Under the pieces are notes generated by a model, which was not told the origin of the DNA, ran no database searches, and was given only the letters and a program-made list of their open reading frames with translations. The position numbers and the translations under genes were made by a program. Below, one piece after another: positions 11,326 to 22,500 of a DNA stretch of 64,000 nucleotides. How positions within the stretch are numbered: the first letter of the stretch is position 1; every line of letters starts with the position of its first letter. This DNA comes from Phascolarctos cinereus (Eukaryota > Chordata > Mammalia > Diprotodontia > Phascolarctidae), in the NCBI RefSeq assembly GCF_002099425.1, contig NW_018344105.1, positions 3,598,501 to 3,662,500 on the forward strand, written 5' to 3'.

Positions 11326-13874
11326 ATTATGGTCTGGCCTAGGCAGAGCCATAACCAGCAGCTGTGGCACTTTGGGTAAATATCAATATTGGGACACAAG
11401 GACCATTGTTACAGGAGAGGCAAAGGAAGGCCCAGAGATAGCATTCTATAATGAAGCCGGAAAGTAGGCCTTAGGAGAGGGGACACTAAACAAGTGTAAT
11501 ATCAGGGGTCGGCAAGGAAGTGAAAGCAGATATGCCACGGATGTAGGGGCCATGATGTGAGGTTAAGAGAGAAGCATGAGGTGCAAGAGAATGGGAAGGG
11601 GGGAAAGCAAACTCCTCTGATAATGGATACTCTGGGGAAAAGTCACCTGCCCTAAGTTCTATCTCTGGGCCTGGGAACCTAGCATTGCTTATATGAGAAA
11701 ACATCTTCTAAGCTCCAAGCAATTGACTTATAAATGAACTGTTGGAACTTCACCCACTCTAAGTTGTGAACAGGCTGTAAATGAGAAGACATGCTATAAG
11801 ACATCAGAAGAGAAGAGAGATCAGTATGGGACAGAGTGAAAGCTATGTAAGCTTGAGAAAGAGTTCTGTGACATCAAGAAAGTGAACACATTTTCCTTCC
11901 TTTCTCCTCTGAGGATGAAAATTCTTCTGCTCTACAACCTTAGCCCCCTATTCCTCCCTCAACCCATCAGAGGTCACAGAAGAACCCAGGTTAGAAGTAC
12001 ACATTAATCTTTCTCCTTGTCTATCTATATAAACAGAGACATTTCTATTTCAGGAATGTCACATTTCAACTGTGCTGCCATCAATTTTCTGTGGCTCTGG
12101 GTGTTTCCCTCCAGTGGTTGGAATGTAAAAAATGAGCCATTGAAGGAGAAAGTTGTGAATGCTCCATCAACTTCAGTACTCACAGCTTCATGGATCACTT
12201 CTTTGATACCAATCTGCTTGTCAGTCACTTTTGCAAAATATTAAGATAGCAGGTTATGAAACACGTTAGCAACTGCGAGCTTGGAGTGTGGTAAAAGTCG
12301 GTATTTAGAATGACTCCATAGGTATTTTAGTGCTTTCCCATTTCAAACATCTGTGGAAGTATTTACTACGATAATACCTACCCAGAGAATTTATACTACT
12401 CAAAGATGTGCTCTGGGAAAGGGTCAGCCTTGCATATGGATACATTAAGTGGTTTCCAGCATTGCATGTTTCTGTGGGGGCAGGGGAAAGCCTTTCCTTC
12501 CCCCTTGTGTTAAAAGTGTATCTTCTTCTGGCCCCCCAACTCTCCTCCCCTTTTTCTAGCCAGCATAGTAAGTTTTTGAGTAGCCAATATAAAGAAACAA
12601 TAGCGGGAAGTGAGATTACAAGGGGGAACCTAGAAGTCTCAAGACTGTCCCAAAGATCAAAGGAGCACAATTTGCAAACTGCATCACACATTAACCAAAA
12701 TTCATATCCTGAGGCTATGTGCCAAATCAGGGAATGCCATCTAAGCCTTGCTGTCAGGGTCTTTTAGGCCGATGACATATAAATCTCAGATAAGTTCCAG
12801 ACAACCACAGTGAGACCAACAGAACACCTATTGTTAGTGATAGCTTTGAGATGATGTGGAGGCATCAATGAACATACCCCAAGGTAACATGGATAAGAGT
12901 ATGTCACCACCAAAACCCCTTGAAAAATGAAAGCGCAGACTCCAGCCCCCAAGCAGTCTTCCTTCTCCATCTGGGTCCATGCTGCAGAGTGCTCTCAACT
13001 CTAAGCCATAATTATGTGAGTGATTCTCTGTGCCTCTCCCCTCCCCATCCTCTTCCTTGTGTTGCCTGCCTTCCTTTACCACTCCATCCCTGGCCCCACC
13101 ACCCTACACCATTTGCCTCTGTACCCCTTCTCACCACTTGCCTCTGTACCTGTTCTCCCCTACATTCTCTGTGACCTATTAAAGTGTGATTGCAGCCTCA
13201 CTTCCCACTGCCATCATGATCTTTCCTGATGAACACCCAAAGAACCAGGTGTGCCTGACCCATTTCATAATTCCATAAATTAATTGGCAATTCATCTCAT
13301 CCAAAAAGAAAATCCTTCTTCCCCATGTCCTCTGAAATTCCTTTCTTAGAGAAAAGGAACTTTCTTTCCACAGTTGAGACAGCAGACTTAGAATGCCAAT
13401 CTCCTGGGAGAAGGGACACATAGACTGAAACTTGCTTACACTAAAGTGGAAATAACAGCACATGTCTGCCAACCTACCCAGTGAAAGATTTGCATCTTGT
13501 CCAGAGGTATAGGGGGAATCACAGAAGGTTCTCAGGGTTTCATTTTTAGGTGACATCCACTATAAAAATACAGCTGACCAAGAAACAATCATATCAACCA
13601 TACAGTCATCCCACATCCTGGTATTCCTGATTCTGGAGTACTCAAAGCAGAAAGAAATTAGAAAGTGGGTCTTTGGAGGCAGATGGGAACCCTGACCTGC
13701 ATCGGGAGGATGTCAAGTAGAATGGCAACAGAAAAGAAGTCAAGAAGAACTTGTCTCGTGGGCTAAAAAGAGGAAGGAGCTTGATGCTTGGAGGCTAGCC
13801 TTTGTTATGTGCATTCCTCCATAGGAGGAGATCTATGGGTGTTTTCAGGTGAAAAACCATGTAGTAAGCATAAG
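11326..13874. other. Unassigned DNA
   Basis: 2.5 kb with no repeat I can name. It contains pyrimidine-rich stretches (13020-13170, followed by ATTAAA near 13181) and two open frames on the minus strand, 12025-12240 and 13179-13556, that resemble no family I know. Confidence 0.4.
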
Positions 13875-15110
13875 AAGAAATGAGTGCTGGTGGTTGGTGG
13901 TTTCCTGCTACGGGGTACTAAGGCAGCTGTCAAACTGCTGATAGCTCAGCAGATGTCTGCTACCTCTCAAGACTTGTCAAGATGGGTGGGAACTCCCTAC
14001 TTCTGGAGATTCAAGGAGATACAAATGATACTGCCAGAATGAGCCTATAACACATTTCAAAAGACTACCAAGTCTTGGGCAAGAAACCAAAGATAGGGAC
14101 CCCAGGAGATGTTTTCCCTCACTGCTGCCCATTGAAGGCAAAGGAGGCAGATGAGAAAAGAGGTCTTGAGAAGTGGATGGTTAAGAAGACAGGACTGGAG
14201 AGCAGAATTTGGATTTCTGGACCACAGCTTAAAATATTGGCATGTCAGACTACTGGCCACAGATGGAATGCACATAACAAAGGTTGGTAAGAACATATTT
14301 GTCTTTGCAAACAAAGGAGTTTCAAATTGAAAGGGACAAGGGAGGGGGAAATGATCTATGTTTCTCCATCAGGCTAGATATCAGAAGAGAAAGGCTACAC
14401 TGGCAAAGGATAGCTATTAGGGACAGAGAGGTTCACAGGAGATAAAACCTAAGGAAAGGCCTGGCAATGAAACTCATGGCCTCAACCATCTATATACAAA
14501 TGTTCAACATTTAGGCTGTAATCAAAAACTAGAACTCCTTATACAAGTAAGGAAATTTGACCACATAGGTATCATTGAACCTGGTAGGATGAAACCCATG
14601 ACTAGAATACTCTGCATGAGCATACTGTATGCAAAAAGAACAAGCCAAATAAAGAGAAGGGCTTGGAATAACATTGTATATTGAGAAGATGCTCACAGGA
14701 AAAAAAAATCAGGAATCAGAGGAGGCAGAGAGTACTTAGGTGAAGCCCAATGGAGAGAGGAACAGAAGTGATTTTGTCATTGGAGTATACTACAGACCAT
14801 CTGGACAGAAAGATGAAATAGATGAGGTGTTTAACAGACAGCTCATATTCCAGTCATAGAAGCATGACCCAGTGGGGATGGGGACCTTCAAATATACAGA
14901 CATCTGCTGGAGCTCGCTGCCGAAAGGAGAGTAGCTAACTTTTTGATGCACCTTAATGATAATTTCCTCCTATAAAAGCTAAAGGAACCAATAAGGAGGA
15001 ATTTTAGTCTAGATATGATTATCACTAACAAGGAGGAATTGATTGTTAGGGTAGACATGATAGGAACCATGATGGGTAGGAACCAGTCCCTCCCAGGATT
15101 TGCAATAGAG
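13875..15110 (+). mobile_element. CR1/L3 LINE, ORF1 esterase to ORF2 endonuclease
   Basis: At 13883 the + strand reads VLVVGGFLLRGTKAAV, the counterpart of the GDSL block of the CR1 ORF1 esterase, and near 14014 an NDTAR block (GTNDTAR in family members). From about 14780 it matches ORF2 endonuclease: a 'YYRP' block (GGAGTATACTACAGACCATC), a 'GDFN.PDICW' block (GGGGACCTTCAAATATACAG, ACATCTGCTGGAG) and a 'LTNKEELI' block near 15025. Decayed and truncated; no reverse transcriptase follows. Confidence 0.8.
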
Positions 15111-15114
15111 GAAA

Positions 15115-15195
15115 AGAATCAATCAACAAGCATTTATTAAATACCTACTATGTGTCAGGCACTCTCTAGATGCTACACATTGTTTGGCATGCACC
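15115..15195 (-). mobile_element. L2 3' tail, antisense
   Basis: TCAATCAACAAGCATTTATT, CTACTATGTGTCAGGCACTC. Confidence 0.85.
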
Positions 15196-15199
15196 CTAG

Positions 15200-15400
15200 A
15201 TTTTGGTAGAATAGATTTCAAAGGGTTCAGAGGATTCGGATTCCGCCACTTACTGCTGTTACCTAAGGGAAATCACTTAACCAACCTGGAGCACAAAGAG
15301 GAGGCTCTCATTTGGAAAGTGAGGAAGTTATAATAGCTGACCTCTACCATCCCATCTAGCTTTAGATCTCCAAGCCTATGACCTGAGATGGAGAAGTAGG
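15200..15400 (+). mobile_element. MIR-type SINE
   Basis: TTCCGCCACTTACTGCTG, AAATCACTTAACC, then CTGACCTCTACCATCCCATCT. Confidence 0.7.
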
Positions 15401-15619
15401 TTCCATGAACTAAAATGCCACAGGGGAAGAAAACCCAAAAAAGCGGTCATAAAGAGTTGGCCATGACTGAAAAATGACTAGATAACAACAAAAGCTTGGT
15501 TGAATGCCAAAGTCTTCAAGGCTTTCTAGGCTTAGCTCTGCCAAGGTGACTACCAATGTGTTGTACCAACCATACAGTGCCAGGCCAAGAGAGTTGTGGG
15601 GAGGAGGGGCGGCATCAAG

Positions 15620-15780
15620 CATGAGCTTGGGAGTCAGAAGACCTGGGCAGGCATCCTGGCTCTGTGCAACTCTAAACTAGCCACTTCCTCTCTCTGGGTT
15701 TCCTTTTCCACTTCTTTAAAATAAGAAGGCCGGGCTAGATCTCTTCCCGCTCTCAGTCCCATATTCCTAAGTAAAACGTT
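15620..15780 (+). mobile_element. MIR-type SINE
   Basis: AGCTTGGGAGTCAGAAGACC head, TGGGTTTCCTTTTCC, AAATAAGAAGGCCGGGCTAG and TCTCTTCCCGCTCTCAG end. Confidence 0.85.
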
Positions 15781-15984
15781 AAACAATTGAGAATTGAGAG
15801 AATTGAACAATTGTCCCTCATTATCTCCTCGGGTGTTCCATAAATGTGGCACTGCTCTTGTGATGAGCTCCCTTGCTCCCGTGCCAAGGTGACTAACACT
15901 CCCTAGGGCACCCCTTCACAAATCCATCTTCTGTCATGAAGTGCTTTGGATAATCTCATGCTTGTGTTTTCTTGACATATGGGT

Positions 15985-16095
15985 GTTTTTAGCTGAAATG
16001 CAAAGTGAAGTGAGCAGAACCAGGAAGACACTGTACGGAGGTAGAGATGGATCTTTTCCTCACTGACTAAAGTGTGTATTAGAGGCCCATAAACA
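15985..16095 (+). mobile_element. L1 fragment
   Basis: AAAGTGAAGTGAGCAGAACC AGG and the following ACACTGTAC match the end of marsupial L1 ORF2/3' UTR. Short and truncated both sides. Confidence 0.65.
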
Positions 16096-16386
16096 AAGAG
16101 GTTGGCCAGTAAGTAGGAAATGAATCACGGCTCACAATTTATTGAATCTCTGAGTAGATTATCTCTGTTGACTGTCCAGCTTCCGGTGGAATCTAGAACA
16201 CCAGGGGCAAAGCTGACTCTCCTGGGGCATCAGTCAGAATTGTGTCAACCCCTGAGAGATTTATGGTTTGGGTAGAGCCCACCTCAAGGGCTGTGACTAA
16301 TGTCCCCGACCTGCCTTCTATTGGCCATCACACTCTTCATTACCTAAATGCCGGCCCTAGTATTGGGATTGTGCTAGAAATTTTTC
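16096..16386. other. Unassigned DNA
   Basis: No recognisable repeat or exon. Confidence 0.5.
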
Positions 16387-16487
16387 ACTCCACCTCCCCC
16401 ACCTACACACACACACAAAACACACACACACACACACACACACACGCATGCACGCATGCACGCACACATGTATGCACACGCACACTA
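16387..16487. repeat. (CA)n microsatellite with CATGCACG variants
   Basis: CA run from about 16407 to 16445 followed by GCATGCACGCATGCACG and shorter CA stretches. Confidence 0.95.
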
Positions 16488-16739
16488 CAGGACAGTCAAT
16501 GGCTGTTCCTTAAGCCCATTTTCCCAGGCACAAATGCCTTCCTGAGAAGCCTTAGTGTGGGTCTGATCTGTAATGCTGCGAGCCAATTTTGTATCCTTAG
16601 AAAGGAGTCCCAAGTGACAACAATTCTGGAAGCTCTTTACAACTACTTAAAACTAAAAATTATAAAAGGTATGCATTTTTTAATATCATCTGTGGCCAGA
16701 GAATAAAGCACCTATCCCTTCTCTATATCCCTATATGCC
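16488..16739. other. Unassigned DNA
   Basis: No recognisable repeat or exon. Confidence 0.5.
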
Positions 16740-16865
16740 CTAAGGGGCAAGAGACCAGAGTTCTAGTCTCAGTTTTGCCACTGACTCACTGTGTGACCTT
16801 GGGAAAGTCATTTCACCTTTGCATATCAGTGATCCCTTAAAAAAAGTGAAAGGTTTGGATACTTT
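16740..16865 (+). mobile_element. MIR-type SINE
   Basis: CTCACTGTGTGACCTTGGGA AAGTCATTTCACC core with a decayed 3' part. Confidence 0.85.
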
Positions 16866-16869
16866 ACAG

Positions 16870-17055
16870 AAGCACAAAGTTTAGAATCTGAAGGGACTTT
16901 GGCAGCCATCTAGCCCAACTCTTACCCGAAAGGAACCTCCACTAGAGTATAGGCAACAAAATTGTCATCCAGCCTCTGTTTTGAAGGCCTTCAAAGAGTA
17001 GGAACCATCTCCTGCCCTGGCTACCTTGGACAGCTCTCATTCCTAGGCAGTCACT
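16870..17055 (-). mobile_element. CR1/L3 LINE 3' end, antisense
   Basis: TCATCCAGCCTCTGTTTTGA and ACCTTGGACAGCTCTCATTC are the reverse complement of the CR1/L3 terminus that is seen in sense at 54712-54820. Confidence 0.65.
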
Positions 17056-17059
17056 TGGT

Positions 17060-17165
17060 AGCTGCCTTACCATAGGAAGGTCACTTCACCTCTGCGCAGA
17101 GTGAAGGGGCTGCAATAAGTAAAGTCCGAAGCCCCTTCCAGTTCTTGTATTTTGTGTTTCTAAAT
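17060..17165 (+). mobile_element. MIR-type SINE, 3' half
   Basis: AGGAAGGTCACTTCACCTCT, then CGAAGCCCCTTCCAGTTCTTG. Confidence 0.6.
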
Positions 17166-17329
17166 GCAGGTGCCAAACTGGAGGGCTCCTAGCTCCCTGA
17201 GGGCTGTCTGCCTAGGGCTTGACCTTATCAACCAAAGGCAGTGGGGTTGACTTCCCTGTGAAGACCTTCAGGAACGACTAATGGGGCACCTTAACCAGTT
17301 TGCCTGTCTAACTAAGGGCAAAGAAATCT

Positions 17330-17630
17330 TTGCACACTCTAACTTGCAAGAAGTTATATTCCACATTAAGTTTTATTCAAGATTAAATATTCCAATTGGC
17401 AGATCATTATGCTAAATAATAATCATTATCCATATTTCAGTACAATTAGTCCCAATTTCCAAGACAACACTAAGAAGGGCCCTCCATCGGAGGCTTGCTA
17501 GTTAATGACGTGTCCGCCCCTCCATATAAATGTGCCTGGGTAATCAGCTCTCATTGTGAGCGGCAATATATGCTGTTCCCTTCAATTTGGCTTCGCTAAT
17601 CAACATCATCCCCCCATGTACAACTGTAGC
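17330..17630. promoter_or_regulatory. Candidate conserved non-coding element
   Basis: Repeat-free and AT-rich, with tight clusters of homeodomain-type cores: ATTATGCTAAATAATAATC near 17408, ACAATTAGTCC near 17442, GTTAATGACGTG (TAAT plus a CRE-like TGACG) near 17500. CpGs survive (CGGAGG, GACGTG, CCGCCC). No coding sign. Conservation not tested. Confidence 0.45.
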
Positions 17631-18714
17631 TTCAGATTTTTAACAGAGGGCACTGGTGTTTGCCAGCCATCTCTGGGAAGGAAAGGGGGGATGAGAAAAT
17701 GGGTTACATTTCTGGAACGCCTACAGGATTCAAAGAGGAAGAAGGGACACAGTTTTCAAATTGCCTCCATGGAATTCCATTCACCAAGCCAAGGCTGAGC
17801 ATTTACTCTGCCCCAGCCCTGTGGGGGAAGGCAGAGTTACTCACATAGAGCGATTAGAGAACAGCCTAAGACAGAATGCAATTAAGTGCCAAGGGGAGTG
17901 CTCCAAATGACCGGGGGCGGGGGGGATGTTGCTGGGAACTATGCAGGGGTGAATGTAGGCTTGCCAGCCCCCCCACAGATTCATTGAGAGCCTTCTGGAA
18001 TCTAACGGGACCTCCCATATCCCAGGCAGATGCAGTTTGCTCCTGGGGACACACAAAGTGCAACATCATTACTCCCACCTTGTGGCTATGCCTGGAAACT
18101 GCACCTTCTGCCAAAAATCAGGTATCCTGGGGAAAAGATCCGTCCTTCCTCTGCCCTTTTCCACAGGAGTAGAGGTACTGTTTTACTACCTGGCCTTCTC
18201 TTCTAGACTCTCCTACCCTCCTCAAGACCCCTGGAATGTTGGCAAGCTTGGATAAGTATGCCTATTTGCTAGAGTCCTCTTTCTCGTTCTCTTCCAATTC
18301 CTCTGTCTCTACCATTTTAGAAATTTCAAAACATCTTCCCCTGCCCCACCCTAGACCTGTACACATCCTATATCAAAAGCAGCCTTTTGAAACAATGTTA
18401 GGGAGCCACGAGAGAAAATTGGCTGTCCACAGAATACGATCATAGGGTTTTTCCAAGTTATTTCTACTGTTTTGTCTGAGCTTCCAGTGAGACTTTTGAA
18501 GTTTCATTTTAGCACCCATATCAGTATACAAGCTCTTCTCCATTTCCTCAAAGCGGGGATAGCACAAGAGGTGCTTAGGAATTACTGCCTAGCCTGGGGA
18601 CAGCAGGTCACAGACTGCCATGGAAAGGAAAGATACCTTTCCAAATGTTAACAACACCTTGGGTATAAGGCCCAGTTGCACCGTCCTAGTTATGGCGCTG
18701 ACAACTGCAGCAAT
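17631..18714. other. Unassigned DNA
   Basis: No recognisable repeat or exon. A G-run lies at 17911-17925. Confidence 0.5.
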
Positions 18715-18835
18715 AATAAATTATTCTATAAGCATTTATTACATACCTACTATCTACCAGGCACTGAGCTAAGTGCTAGGAATACAAAGACAAAAATGAA
18801 ATAGTGCCTGACCTCAAGGAGCTTACAGTTTATCA
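18715..18835 (-). mobile_element. L2 3' tail, antisense
   Basis: AGCATTTATTACATACCTAC, CAGGCACTGAGCTAAGTGC, AATACAAAGACAAAAATGAA, CAAGGAGCTTACAG. Confidence 0.9.
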
Positions 18836-18925
18836 CAATAACTAACATTCATCTAGCACTTAATAGACATTATCTCATTTGAGTTCATAACCATTCCATG
18901 ATGGTTATGATCCTTTTTGGGGGGG
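18836..18925 (-). mobile_element. THER-type SINE, 3' end only
   Basis: AACTAACATTCATCTAGCAC and ATTATCTCATTTGAG match the start of the antisense copies at 32640 and 33605; then truncated at a G-run (18921). Confidence 0.6.
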
Positions 18926-18959
18926 GGGAGGGGAAGAGAGAGTCTAGAACCGTAGTTTT

Positions 18960-19700
18960 ATTTGTATAAGCAATTGTCAATGAAAAAACTGCCCCCGGCA
19001 ATAGCACTACTAGGCCTGTATTCCAAAGAGATAAAAAAGGAAAAGGACATATAGGTACAAAAATATTTGTAGCAGCTCTTTTGTGGTAGCAAAGAATTAG
19101 AAAATGAGGGCATGCCCATCAATTACAGGATAGGTGAACAAGTTGTGGTATATGATTGTAATGGAATACTATTGTGCCATAAGAAATGACAAGCAGGATG
19201 ATTTCAGAAAAACTTAGAAAGACATAAACTGACGCAAAGTGGAATGAGCAGAACCAGGAGAACATTATATACAGTATACAATATATGGCATGTAGTATAC
19301 AGTATATAGCAATACTGTATGATGATCTACTATGAATGAATTAGCTATTCTCAGCATTACAATGATCCAAGACAATCACAAAGGCCTCGTGATGAAAAAT
19401 GCTATCAACCTGCAGAGAAAGAACTGATGGTATCTGAAGGCAGAGAGAAGTACACTTTTTTTTTTACTTTATTTTTCTTGGGTTGTTTCATTGGTCTGTG
19501 TTTTCTTGTACAATATGACTAATATGCAAATACGTTTTACATGATTGAACGTACATAACCTATATCAAATTGCTTGCCTTTTCAAGAAGGGGGCAAGGGA
19601 GGAAGGAAGGAGAGAATTTGGAACTCAAAATTTTAAAAAAACAAATGTTAAAAATTTTTACATGTAATTGGAAAAAAATAAAATATTAAAAAAAGAAGAA
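18960..19700 (+). mobile_element. L1 3' end with ORF2 C-terminus
   Basis: From CTACTAGGCCTGTATTCCAA (AI..LLGLY block) through GCATGCCCATCAATTACAGG, TGAGCAGAACCAGGAGAACA and the 3' UTR, ending in AAAAATAAAATATT and poly-A. A local duplication of ACAGTATA words lies near 19270-19310. Confidence 0.9.
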
Positions 19701-19767
19701 AAACTCCCTTCACTGATAAAGATTAGTACCTGCTAGGTAAGTTATGATCTTAGAGAGTTGTCTAGAC

Positions 19768-19965
19768 TAGTGGTGTCAAACTCAAAAAGAAATGGGGACC
19801 ACTAAACCATAAGGATCCATGAGGGCCACGTTTTAACTTAATTTTAAAATGTCTCACTATCTATATTTTATTGTACTTTTATTTATTTTGTTAATTATCT
19901 CCCAGTTTCTTTTTAATCTGGTTTGAGTTCCACTTGGGAGTTAGTCTGTGTGTTTGACACTTCTG
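19768..19965 (+). mobile_element. Non-autonomous hAT DNA transposon, family A
   Basis: Ends are inverted: AGTGGTGTCAAACTC at the left and TGTTTGACACTTCTG at the right. Flanks are GTCTAGAC (19760-19767) and GCCTAGAA (19966-19973), 8-bp sites fitting the NTCTAGAN pattern of many hAT elements. Short and AT-rich inside (TTTTATTTATTTTGTTAA), with no transposase. Confidence 0.8.
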
Positions 19966-19984
19966 GCCTAGAACCCCTTATCTG

Positions 19985-20215
19985 GGGTCACCTCACCAGT
20001 GTGTGTCGAAGGCAGGATTTGAATTCATGTCTTCCCAACTTCAAGTCCTTTTCTTCTGTGACACACATAGCACTTTAAGGTCTACAAAATGTGGTCCTCA
20101 CCTAAGCTAGCTAGTGGGATTTGCAAAGACTTGCAGAGAAGGATGCTGTAGCTCAGAAGGGTAAAGGCCATGGCCCAGGATCACACAGCTGGAACCCGAG
20201 TCCTCATCATCCCCC
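19985..20215 (-). mobile_element. MIR/THER-type SINE pieces, antisense
   Basis: GGCAGGATTTGAATTCATGT at 20010 and GGATCACACAGCTGGAACC at 20178 look like two overlapping or nested antisense MIR cores. Confidence 0.6.
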
Positions 20216-20445
20216 CCCAAACATGGTGGCCTTTCCAGAAGTTCTTGAAACATCAGCTAAGGAAAGAATTCCCACCTAATGGACAAAGGAATAACATCGA
20301 GCCCTGGGTTTTGTCAGCTGGGACATAGATGGCAAAACCACAGGACAGTGAGCTTGACTGACTCCTGTCAAAATTTTAAAATATGCAATCCAAAGCTATA
20401 ATTAGTGAGCATTGAGTAAAGGAAGTAGTGATCATATACATCAGC

Positions 20446-20637
20446 AAGATTTAATTAAGAATGGGGCAGCTAGGTGGTGCAGTGGATAGAGCACCGGATA
20501 GAGCACTGGCCCTGGATTCAGGAGGACCTGAGTTCAAATCCGGCCTCGGACACATAATACTTACTAGCTGTGTGACCCTGGGCAAGTCACTTAACCCCAT
20601 TGCCTAACCAAAAAAAAAAAAAAGATTTAATTAAGAA
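20446..20637 (+). mobile_element. WSINE1-like SINE with its target-site duplication
   Basis: The body (20463-20621) starts GGGGCAGCTAGGTGGTGCAG, has TCAAATCCGGCCTCGGACAC and TGACCCTGGGCAAGTCACTT, and ends in poly-A. A 16-bp duplication, AAGATTTAATTAAGAA, flanks it (20446-20461 and 20622-20637). The head carries a local repeat of GGATAGAGCAC, two copies side by side near 20484. RNA polymerase III transcribed, L1-mobilised by family precedent. Confidence 0.95.
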
Positions 20638-20671
20638 GAGAGAATGTCGAATACCAGTTACTAGACTAGCC

Positions 20672-20860
20672 CAGTGGTGAGAAAAATGGAGGGCCAATGA
20701 TCCATATGTAGGGATCCCTGTGGGCTTCAGATTGACTTAATTTGAAAATGTAATGTTATCTGTGGGTTTATTGTATTTTTATTTATTTTGTTAAATATTT
20801 CCCAGTGACATTTTGCTCTGGTAGTGTTGCAGACTTTGGGCAACATGTTTGACACTTCTG
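20672..20860 (+). mobile_element. Non-autonomous hAT DNA transposon, family A
   Basis: Same family as 19768-19965: CAGTGGTGAGAAAAATGG start, TTTTATTTATTTTGTTAAAT inside, CATGTTTGACACTTCTG end. Duplicated flanks are not clear in this copy. Confidence 0.75.
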
Positions 20861-20864
20861 TACG

Positions 20865-21870
20865 AGAAGATCAGGAAGAATGCTATAGGTATAGTTTACT
20901 TAGATGTTAGCAAAGCATTTGACAAAGTTGCTAATGCTAATTAATTTTATTCTTACAGAATGGAGAGGTGTAGGCTGGATGGTGGTACAATTAATGAGAT
21001 GGATGCAGAACTGATTGAATGGCCAGACCCAAAGAGTAGTCAGGAACAGTTCTGAGCCAACTTGAAGGTCACTGTGAAGTGCCTCAAGGATCTGTGCTGG
21101 AACACTTTTATCGGTGACTTGGATAAATAGAAATCTACTCTAATTATCAAACCTACAGATGACAAAATGGTAAGGTAAAATTTATTCAAAGACTTAGAGC
21201 TAGTAGGGATAAATGCAAAGTAAAATACTTGGGATAAAAGTAATCAATACAGACAGTACAAGAGAGGAAAGCCTACTTAAACAGTAGATGATGTAGGGAT
21301 TTCAGTGAACTTCAAAATGAGTCAGTAACATGATAGGGCAGCCCCCAACGCTAACACAACGTTAGGTGGTATTTGGGAAGGCATACACTATCTAGGACTG
21401 TGGGGAAGACTTCCTCCTGAACCCTGTGCTGACCAGATCAAATCTGAAGTTCATTTCTTGGTATGACATCTTAGAGAGAAAATTGATAACTGGAAAGTAC
21501 CCAGATAAGAATAAGGATAGTGAGTCCAAATTCATTCCATATAAAGCTCTGATTGAAGGAACTTGGGGTGTTGAGTCTGGAGAAGGCCTTGGGGAGGGCA
21601 GAAGAGACACATCACATATCTGAATGTGTCTTCAAATATCTGAAGAAGTGTCATGTGGAAGAGAGATTAGACTTTTTCTGCACGACCTCAGAGGGCAGAG
21701 CTAGAAACAATGAGTAGAAGTCACACAAAAATAAAAAGAATTAGGCTTGATGTCAAAAAAACCTTGGGCTCAATGACCATAATTATCCATAATTTATCCA
21801 TAATTTCATAGAAGGGGTTCTTGGTCCGGTATGGGTAAAATGAGATGACTTTTGAGACCTCTTTCTGCTG
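20865..21870 (+). mobile_element. CR1/L3 LINE, decayed ORF2 reverse transcriptase
   Basis: Near 20893 the + strand reads IVYLDVSKAFDKV, a standard CR1-clade reverse transcriptase block (usually VYLDFSKAFD). Further on come words for 'VPQGSVLG' (GTGCCTCAAGGATCTGTGCTGG, 21077) and for the 3' 'vEsGEGLGEG' region (GTCTGGAGAAGGCCTTGG, 21576). Many frame breaks. Confidence 0.7.
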
Positions 21871-21894
21871 TGAGGGGAAAAAGGAGTAACCACA

Positions 21895-22110
21895 CTATGA
21901 GATGGTGGGATAGAGGCAGAGATCAGAGGTCAATAGAGATTTGAGGTAGGAAGAGCAACCAGCAGGCTCTGGCAATAGCCCTGGTGTGAGGAGATGAGAG
22001 CTTCCACCATGGTGGTGGCAGTGTCAGAGGAGAGTAGGGGGTGCATATGAGAAATGGTAATAAGTGCTATTATGGTCTATACTTCCATTGGTCCTGGTCA
22101 GAATGTCTTT
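21895..22110 (-). mobile_element. L2 LINE fragment, antisense
   Basis: CTCTGGCAATAGCCCTGGTG TGAGG and TGGTGGTGGCAGTGTCAGAG GAGAG are the reverse complement of the L2 ORF2 'RLDYCNSLL' and adjoining 'LLSSDTATT' region. Confidence 0.75.
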
Positions 22111-22294
22111 TGGAGGCCTTGAAAAAACTGGAGTAGAAATGGAGTATAAGAAAGAATCAGGAGAAGTGGAGACCAAAAGGGTAAAACACATTGTTTTTAA
22201 AGATGTGAACAAAAACAAAAGGAAAAGACTTGAAATGGATATTTCTTGGTTTCTGGGATTCCTTTAGTGTTTGTGGAATAAGGAAGCGAAAATA

Positions 22295-22500
22295 AGCACA
22301 AGATGCAGGGTAACGTAATAGAGAGAGCACAGGCTTTGGAGCCAGTGAAACTGGGTTTGGATCCTGCTTCCCACACTGACTACCTGTATAAAGATGGACA
22401 AGTAGCATCCTTTCTCTGCTTCTCAGTTTTCTCATCCGCCCAATGAGAAGTTGGGAGGAGATCTCCAAAGTCCCTCCCTGCTCCAAATCTTATGATCCCT
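22295..22500 (+). mobile_element. MIR-type SINE
   Basis: GGCTTTGGAGCCAGTGAAAC, TCTCAGTTTTCTCATCCGCC, CAAAGTCCCTCCCTGCTCC. Confidence 0.85.

Noticed and set aside
13179-13556. 125-codon minus frame as a gene
   Set aside because: No family character, no splice or start context, and no good reason beyond length.
20463-20621. tRNA gene
   Set aside because: A head with polymerase III boxes is present but in a SINE with body, poly-A tail and target-site duplication. No cloverleaf with an intact anticodon arm could be drawn.
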